A stretch of DNA of 64,000 nt. Origin: Debaryomyces hansenii CBS767. Taxonomy: Eukaryota; Ascomycota; Pichiomycetes; Serinales; Debaryomycetaceae. This document shows, piece by piece, positions 58,488 through 64,000 of the stretch. Numbering within the stretch: position 1 is the first letter of the stretch; every line of letters starts with the position of its first letter. The DNA is taken from contig NC_006047.2 of NCBI RefSeq assembly GCF_000006445.2, positions 62,001-126,000 of the forward strand. Reading direction: 5' to 3'. Position numbers and translations under genes: made by a program. The notes below the pieces were generated by a model, which saw only the letters and a program-made list of their open reading frames with translations, did no database searches and was not told the origin of the DNA.

Positions 58488-60218
58488 TTATAGGTTAGCA
58501 ATCTTATCAAACATCTCGATGATGGTGTAATAATGTCCTATAACTCCTAACACAACGCAAATATGCCAGATATTATGACTTGAAAAACAGTAGTCAACCC
58601 ACCATAAGGAAAAAAAATCCTTATTATATGGCGTCTTGATAGGTTCTAAAGGGAAATGCTTGTCAATAATATCTCTATATTTGTTTTCTTCTTCCTCAAC
58701 AAGATCTTTTTCATCATCAATGCTTTTACAATCATCCTCATCACAATAATGATTATATTGCTCAGCTTCCTGCTTTATATCATTTTCGATTTGCTCTAAT
58801 TCTTCATTACCACTGTTTTCAGGGTTTCCTTTTAAGATATCACTTGAATTGTGTGCATGATTACAGGTTTCATCTTCAATAATTACCACATCATATCTCC
58901 ATCTCTCTGGAAATAAACTACCATAAAAAATAACCCCAATTGCGTACCATATAAGACTCTTGTAAACCATAGGGAAAAAGAATTTCATTGAGGAGACAAA
59001 ACCTTCATAAAATATTTGGCATATTATTGTGGTAAAGCCTAAAAATGCTAAACCCACATAAAATCCAATTCTCAAAGATCTGCATTCTGGCTTATCAAAA
59101 TATGGCGACCAATTAAATGTAAATCCAGTTAATCCACAAATGGATGAAAAAATCATATAAATTCTAAGCAATGAGGGATAGTGGTACAATGAGCAATATT
59201 CAGCAGACATAATCGAAGCAGTAATTAATACTGTTATCCCAGTATAATCAACACAGGCACAATTTGATTTGGTAGCTATATTAGCAAACGAAGTATACGT
59301 ATGAAAAATAACCGAACAACCAAGACAACCAACAGCCGCAGCTAAAAAAGTATACATGGCAGCATTATCTTGAAAGCTATTTCTTTGGAAAGTTTCCGTT
59401 CCCGGATAATGCCAAAAACAAATATACAAAAACAACAAAAACCCAATTAAATGGGTCCATATGTTCATGCTTTCATTGTGATTTAGTTTGAATACTGATT
59501 TCAACATATTCAGATGCTTCATGGAGTACCTATAACCATAGACGATATAACGATTCTCTCTCCAACGTAATGGTAATTGATAATAGTGCAAGTATTTATT
59601 TTCCGCCGCCTTTAATGCCCTATTAAAGTTGTAGAAACCAAGATGTTTAAAAGTTGGCGCCTTATAATCAGCTGTACCCTGGATCGTACGATCTTGTATC
59701 AAATTATCGACTTGCAATAATTTTTCATCAAAGTACTGTATGGTGGTAATTATCTTCACAGACAACATCTCTTTACTATTGGAACCGATCTTCTCATCAT
59801 CTATCGGTGTACTAGAGTTAAATAAATAATTATACTGGTCATCTAACGTATTGTATAAGTTTTCTAGATTCGTAAAGGAAGATTTCAACACCGAGTCCTT
59901 AATGAATCCAAGTCTTTGATAAATCATATTCAAATTATTAACAGAAAACGACCTGATTGAACTTAAGCTGGCATTACTGTTTCTTCTTGATTTATCGGAC
60001 TCTTCGGGCACGCTGAGATCCTCATCTATATCTCCCTTGCTTACTTTGAAATATTGCTCAAAGCTATCTAATCTTGATTCAATAGACGACAAAAATTTAT
60101 CTAGCTTCTCAATCAAGAGCTCCTCCGTAGTCTTTTCATTTTGGTCTGGAATAGACTTATCAAACCTATTCCTTAGTAACGTAGTAGTCGTGGTATCACT
60201 AGTAGACATACTTGACAT
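58488..60218 (-). CDS. IZH3: PAQR/haemolysin III-family membrane protein, IZH3-like
   Basis: A seven-helix protein of the adiponectin-receptor type. Family motifs: HNESMNIWTHLIGF before helix 1, SVIFHTYTSF (SxxxHxxxxxS) after helix 2, CACVDYTGI in helix 3, and SSHNIWHICVVLGVIGHYY, with two zinc-type histidines, at the C-terminus. The long Ser-rich, partly coiled N-terminus (about 200 residues) and the large acidic loop before the last helix match Izh3 rather than the shorter Izh1/2/4. An in-frame ATG exists at 60353, but that extension is unlike the family. ATG at 60218 (576 aa) or 60209 (MSTSDTTTT) is the likelier start. Izh proteins are linked to zinc, sterol and stress signalling. Confidence 0.8.
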   Translation of the reverse strand: MSSMSTSDTTTTTLLRNRFDKSIPDQNEKTTEELLIEKLDKFLSSIESRLDSFEQYFKVSKGDIDEDLSVPEESDKSRRNSNASLSSIRSFSVNNLNMIYQRLGFIKDSVLKSSFTNLENLYNTLDDQYNYLFNSSTPIDDEKIGSNSKEMLSVKIITTIQYFDEKLLQVDNLIQDRTIQGTADYKAPTFKHLGFYNFNRALKAAENKYLHYYQLPLRWRENRYIVYGYRYSMKHLNMLKSVFKLNHNESMNIWTHLIGFLLFLYICFWHYPGTETFQRNSFQDNAAMYTFLAAAVGCLGCSVIFHTYTSFANIATKSNCACVDYTGITVLITASIMSAEYCSLYHYPSLLRIYMIFSSICGLTGFTFNWSPYFDKPECRSLRIGFYVGLAFLGFTTIICQIFYEGFVSSMKFFFPMVYKSLIWYAIGVIFYGSLFPERWRYDVVIIEDETCNHAHNSSDILKGNPENSGNEELEQIENDIKQEAEQYNHYCDEDDCKSIDDEKDLVEEEENKYRDIIDKHFPLEPIKTPYNKDFFSLWWVDYCFSSHNIWHICVVLGVIGHYYTIIEMFDKIANL

Positions 60219-60528
60219 CAACTTGACATTCAGGGTAAAACGACAGAAGAACTTAAAAACTCTGCTTCTACTTATACAAATCCATATAGGAGAACGGATA
60301 TAGCATTTCTTTTGAGTATTGCAAATGCTTACATAACAAAATGACAAAGGCATATTATTCGAAGGCTGTCATCACTTTCCATAAGATTCTGCTTATGAAG
60401 AGCAACTACAGGCAAAAGTAAAGAGCATTAAATAAGGTTTATTATGCAAGCATTAATTAATTAATTAATTTGGAACAAAAATATTCACAGAAATAAAAAT
60501 TTATAAAATTTCAGAAGCGTTTTCAACG
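60219..60528. promoter_or_regulatory. IZH3-like promoter
   Basis: About 310 bp, including the probable untranslated part of the frame up to 60353. A TTAA-type repeat lies at 60453-60470. Nothing else stands out. Confidence 0.4.
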
Positions 60529-62964
60529 TTAGTCGGTGTCAGCTATATGATGCTTCAATCTCTCTATATTTTCGAAATCGAATAGGGCCTTTCTCAAGGG
60601 CTTTTTCATTTTAAATGTTGAGGTTAATTTATTATACTCTTGTTTTGATCTTTTATCGCCCTTTAATGCTGTATTATCTCTTCCGAGATGGTCAAATAAA
60701 TACTTTCTTTCTCGCGCATGTATATCGGTGTATTGCTTAGTTAAGTAGTATTCAACCAAAATAAGATCGTCTTCCAATAATCTCAATACTTGAGCATCTG
60801 TCATTTTGGAGATTCTTAGTAATAGTTTGTCCTTATCTATGTTTCCCTCGTTGTTACGGATCTCGGTTTCGTCGAAGACATCAGCAATTTGTTCTTTTCT
60901 CAACCATAGGTTGATTTTGTGGACAAAATACCAATCATTGAACTCGTACGACGACAAACCCTTCGAATACTCAAAAATTAATCTATCAGTTATGGTCAGT
61001 GGTATGTAGACAGGGACCCCACCCATCATGGAGTATTTCAAAGGTGATAATTGTTCTAATTTGTAGAAGTGCTTACGACGATCGTTATAGATTTCTACTT
61101 GCTCGTCGTGAAACCCCTTATCAATATTAACTAACTCATTATTGACATACTCCTCTGGTGTATTGGCTTTCGATTTACTCAAACCTGTAATATCAATATA
61201 AATTCCAGAATCAATATCAACGAATCTTGCATCAATATGATTTGACTGTTTCGAAATGCCTCTGTTGTGAATATAGGTACCGACATCAATTAAATATTTG
61301 CCATAACCTTCTTTAGGGTCTTCAAGAACTAAAGTTTGATTATAGTCCTTAGCTAATCTTGCTAATTCCATCATTGGCATCTGTATATCAATATCAACAT
61401 CGAAGGGAAACATTAAGCCATCCCAATACCAAGAAAGTAAAGGACCATGCATAATCCAGGTAATGATACCTTTTTCTTCAGCAAACCTATTCCAATTTCT
61501 CAACAACCTGTCTAAAATGATATTTGTCCTGATAATCAATTCAGATTTAGACCACCCGTTTCTTTTATAATTTAATGCACCATTGAAGAATCTCCAATCA
61601 TAGTGCCATCCCCATTCATGATCACGATTTTTGTCATCATCAATTCTAATAGTGGCCATCTTGAAATACGTTGGTTCATTATCATCATTATAATTTGCGC
61701 AATCCTTTAAGCCATCGTAGTACATTCTTTCTTGTCTAGTAATATCAGCTAATGGGATATCACTCTTCTTTTCGTAAAAATTAATCTGCAGTGAAATCAT
61801 CGCTGGTGGATAGTGAAACATTTCTTTGGTCAAAACCATTTCTCTTGAAGCTTTGGGATTCTTTTGCCTTCTTAAAATTTTGTACATATGATGTTTATCT
61901 TCTTCGTCTGGCAAATACTTAGGAGTAACCTTTTCTAATAAACCCTTTAATTCCTCAGTATGGTCAAATTTAAGCACAGTATCATCTTCAACCTTTTCGG
62001 GGTTTATATTGTTACTTTTCAAATAATTCGTAACCATATTTGATGTTGCTAATCTCAGATTATCAGATTGATCAACCATGAATTCAAATGTACCACCTTT
62101 CGCATCACCGTTCAACAAAATAACTCTATTAGGCTTTGGTAAATGCGTTAAAGCATATGCCTTTGATTCCAACACTCTAATATCGTTATATGGACGATCA
62201 TCGTGACTCGAATGTCCATGGATAAGGAATCCTGGCAACTGCTCTCTATGCTTAAAACCCAATTCTTTAACTTTTTCGTCAGTTAACTTCTCATTCTCCA
62301 AGCAAAAGTAAGAAGTATCTGGGTTATTATTAGTACGATCCTTAATATATTGGCAAGTAATTCGCTCATTCATTGGTTTGTTTAATTCATCATTTAGTCT
62401 TCTCAAATCCATCCAATCTGCCCAGCTAAACGGTAACGTGATAGGTTTGACTGTCTTAAAGTCAATTTTGCCATACGAATCCGTAGAGGCAGTGCCACTT
62501 TGACTCAACGCCTGCTGCTTGATTTCATTAAGGTAAATGGATAACGTAAACCTTGGGTCATAGAATAGTTCGTTTTTGTTCTTCCATGAATTTTCGTCAT
62601 CGTAAGTAGATAAAAATGGCTTGATAGAGACATCTAGCTCCGTTTCCGTTAACCCAGTCTGTGCCAACCAGAATCTATTCTTATCCTTTTCAATCTGTGC
62701 AAATTTCTTCTTAATTTTTCTCTGTAATGTCATACCATTGCTGTCTTCAGCAAGGTTATTTATTGGCTGTTGTGGTTGATTAGAATCATCACCCGATGTA
62801 TAAGACGAATATACTTTGCTAATATCTTCAATCTTGTATTCCGTAAAATTATATATGGAAAAATACGTTACGTGTATTAAAACTATTGCTGCAATCAAGA
62901 ATTTCGCCCACTTGACAGTAGTCTTCGAAGTGATTATTCTCGGCAATGAATAGTTCACCATCAT
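60529..62964 (-). CDS. MNN4: MNN4-family regulator of mannosylphosphorylation (LicD-type domain)
   Basis: 811 residues. A short cytosolic N-terminus is followed by one membrane anchor (WAKFLIAAIVLIHVTYFSIYNF, about 19-40), so it is a type II Golgi protein. The luminal part ends in a LicD-type nucleotidyltransferase fold: ITWIMHGPLLSWYWDGLMFPFD then VDIDIQMPMMELARL, LIDVGTYIHNRG, ARFVDIDSGIYIDITGL, and SPLKYSMMGGVPVYIP. Mnn4 promotes transfer of mannose-phosphate to wall mannan, working with Mnn6. The C-terminus lacks the long Lys-Glu repeat known from S. cerevisiae Mnn4. Its promoter contains a GTCACGTGAC palindrome. Other members of the same yeast family (several paralogues in Candida) are possible. 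Confidence 0.85.
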   Translation of the reverse strand: MMVNYSLPRIITSKTTVKWAKFLIAAIVLIHVTYFSIYNFTEYKIEDISKVYSSYTSGDDSNQPQQPINNLAEDSNGMTLQRKIKKKFAQIEKDKNRFWLAQTGLTETELDVSIKPFLSTYDDENSWKNKNELFYDPRFTLSIYLNEIKQQALSQSGTASTDSYGKIDFKTVKPITLPFSWADWMDLRRLNDELNKPMNERITCQYIKDRTNNNPDTSYFCLENEKLTDEKVKELGFKHREQLPGFLIHGHSSHDDRPYNDIRVLESKAYALTHLPKPNRVILLNGDAKGGTFEFMVDQSDNLRLATSNMVTNYLKSNNINPEKVEDDTVLKFDHTEELKGLLEKVTPKYLPDEEDKHHMYKILRRQKNPKASREMVLTKEMFHYPPAMISLQINFYEKKSDIPLADITRQERMYYDGLKDCANYNDDNEPTYFKMATIRIDDDKNRDHEWGWHYDWRFFNGALNYKRNGWSKSELIIRTNIILDRLLRNWNRFAEEKGIITWIMHGPLLSWYWDGLMFPFDVDIDIQMPMMELARLAKDYNQTLVLEDPKEGYGKYLIDVGTYIHNRGISKQSNHIDARFVDIDSGIYIDITGLSKSKANTPEEYVNNELVNIDKGFHDEQVEIYNDRRKHFYKLEQLSPLKYSMMGGVPVYIPLTITDRLIFEYSKGLSSYEFNDWYFVHKINLWLRKEQIADVFDETEIRNNEGNIDKDKLLLRISKMTDAQVLRLLEDDLILVEYYLTKQYTDIHARERKYLFDHLGRDNTALKGDKRSKQEYNKLTSTFKMKKPLRKALFDFENIERLKHHIADTD

Positions 62965-63225
62965 ATATTACCTGCCGATTTAACTAATATGTTAGATGGC
63001 TTAATTATTCAATTTCACTGAGCAATAACTTAGCCGTTAAACTAAATCAACTTAGCCCCGGTATGATTAAAATTTTCCGGGAGGGAAGAAAAAAAAAAGG
63101 AACAATACATGTTCGTCACGTGACTACAATCTGTCACACGGGCGATTGCTGCATTCGTCTGTTTATGGAGGGATAGTGGAGCTTTAAACCATTAATAATA
63201 TGTATATTTTCTATATGTAATACGA
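62965..63225. promoter_or_regulatory. MNN4-like promoter
   Basis: 261 bp between the MNN4-like ATG and the stop of the next gene. It holds the GTCACGTGAC site. Confidence 0.5.
63115..63124. promoter_or_regulatory. Cbf1-type E-box palindrome
   Basis: GTCACGTGAC, a perfect ten-base palindrome around CACGTG; the flanks fit Cbf1 (RTCACRTG). It is 151-160 bp upstream of the MNN4-like ATG. Confidence 0.6.
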
Positions 63226-64000
63226 CTACTGTATCTTTGTCAATAGATCATCTAAATGTGTACGTAGTAGATCGTCAAATTTATCTATTTCACTCGTGCC
63301 GAAAGCATCTAGTTCTTTTTCTAGCTTACTCAACTTCATATGAAGATCCTTATCAAGAGCACTATCCGCATTAGCCTCTGATTCTTTATGTAATAAGTTG
63401 AAATCATCAATATCGTCGTCGTTGATTCCGAAGTCACCGCCACTGATTTCGGGTAACATGCCATCATTCACGTAGTTCCATTGATTGTCTATCGCATCCT
63501 GGGTATTTACCACTTCATCTGACTGAGCCTTTTTATTCAAATAATGTTTAAGAATTGCTCTTTTCTGAAGGGTTTTACTAATTTTTTGGTTTAGTTGCTG
63601 AAACAATATATTCTGGTCGACGTCTTGTGGCATGGCTGCTTTGAGGTCGATCGTGACCTTCTGTGGGTCAGTGAACTTGATTCTTAACATGAATAGGAAT
63701 TTTTCAATCCATTTTATAATGTTCAAGAATAGCTTCTCGTCGTCCTTGACGTACAAATTGTGAATGAAGCCCCACAATACGTTTTCGTGTCTGTCAAACA
63801 CGGCTCTTGATCTTTCAAATATTTCAAACGGGCTCATGTAATACATATCTCCTTCACTTAATTGAGTTAACTCGTTTAGTAAATCATCCATAAATCTTTG
63901 AAAGTCTTTGAAAACGAGGTGTATGTCACATTTGGCAAATACGCGCATCAATGGCTGATAGAAAATTGTCAAGAACTTCTTGATTAATTTAGTTAGCTCT
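63226..64000 (-). CDS. Partial gene, 3' end; possible PX-associated (YPR097W-like) protein
   Basis: The frame is open to the window edge (the first codon once proposed, at 63972, is TTG, and reading continues upstream without a stop), so only the last 258 residues are present. Visible are a helical region (FDRHENVLWGFIHNLYVKDDEKLFLNIIKWIEKFLFMLR), an acidic stretch (DFGINDDDIDDF) and a coiled C-terminus (LHMKLSKLEKELDAF). The helical part resembles the domain found next to PX domains in fungal lipid-binding proteins of the YPR097W type. That is a tentative reading, because the PX domain itself would lie outside the window. Confidence 0.6.
   Translation of the reverse strand, partial: ELTKLIKKFLTIFYQPLMRVFAKCDIHLVFKDFQRFMDDLLNELTQLSEGDMYYMSPFEIFERSRAVFDRHENVLWGFIHNLYVKDDEKLFLNIIKWIEKFLFMLRIKFTDPQKVTIDLKAAMPQDVDQNILFQQLNQKISKTLQKRAILKHYLNKKAQSDEVVNTQDAIDNQWNYVNDGMLPEISGGDFGINDDDIDDFNLLHKESEANADSALDKDLHMKLSKLEKELDAFGTSEIDKFDDLLRTHLDDLLTKIQ

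Noticed and set aside
60219..60353. N-terminal extension of the IZH3-like protein from 60353
   Set aside because: Cys-rich, unlike the family. ATG at 60218 or 60209 opens the Ser/Thr-rich head expected of Izh3.
1..64000. CRISPR arrays, bacterial operons, rRNA or telomeric repeats
   Set aside because: None seen. Repeats are few, short and within promoters or coding sequence, and the gene structure is that of a yeast.

Overview
The window is nuclear DNA of a budding yeast (Saccharomycotina). Genes are AT-rich, mostly intron-free and closely spaced. The few introns are 55-71 nt with yeast-type branch points. The families present (HGT-type hexose carriers, cytosolic Mn-SOD, the LRA rhamnose genes, STL1, MNN4, IZH3) point to a Debaryomyces/Scheffersomyces-like member of the CTG clade. 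That assignment is inference, and all translations here use the standard code. The density of transporters, broken genes and a retroelement piece in the left 54 kb, against ordinary core genes at 58-64 kb, suggests the left side is the variable, possibly subtelomeric side.

Region 1 (0.3-30.3 kb) reads as one large catabolic locus for rhamnose- and glucuronate-capped plant glycans of the arabinogalactan / gum arabic type. It holds a DUF2264 (GH154-like) gene broken by one in-frame TAA, a GH88 unsaturated glucuronyl hydrolase, a BNR_4 beta-propeller protein resembling L-rhamnose-glucuronate lyases, a GH78 alpha-L-rhamnosidase, and the wreck of a secreted GH43 exo-beta-1,3-galactanase. It also holds two intact sugar carriers and one ruined one, a short-chain dehydrogenase, a spliced Zn2Cys6 regulator, and all four genes of the non-phosphorylated L-rhamnose pathway (LRA4, LRA2, LRA1, LRA3). 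Flavocytochrome b2 (CYB2) is inside the locus and can burn the L-lactate derived from L-lactaldehyde, an end product of that pathway. The surviving hydrolases lack signal peptides, so oligosaccharides are probably imported and cut in the cytosol. Short motifs recur in the promoters (GGGGGAGGGG, TTCGGATCAwTTCCTAAA, TTCGTATGA).

A Ty3/gypsy-type fragment (protease, reverse transcriptase, RNase H) at 22.9-24.8 kb abuts the start of the ruined carrier gene.

Region 2 (30.9-49.4 kb) is a transporter and nutrient region. It has two HGT-type hexose carriers 13 kb apart, two amino acid permeases (one restored to a single reading frame by two introns), a JLP1-like sulfonate dioxygenase beside an SEO1-like carrier with Met31/32-type CTGTGG sites, a cytosolic Mn-superoxide dismutase, and a small secreted wall protein.

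Region 3 (49.9-54.3 kb) holds a decayed siderophore transporter and a second, older trace of the same family, then about 3 kb without a recognisable gene. Region 4 (54.3-58.2 kb) is a tandem pair of STL1-type glycerol/H+ symporters with duplicated promoters. Region 5 (58.5-64 kb) has an IZH3-like membrane receptor, an MNN4-family mannosylphosphorylation protein, and the 3' end of a gene that leaves the window.
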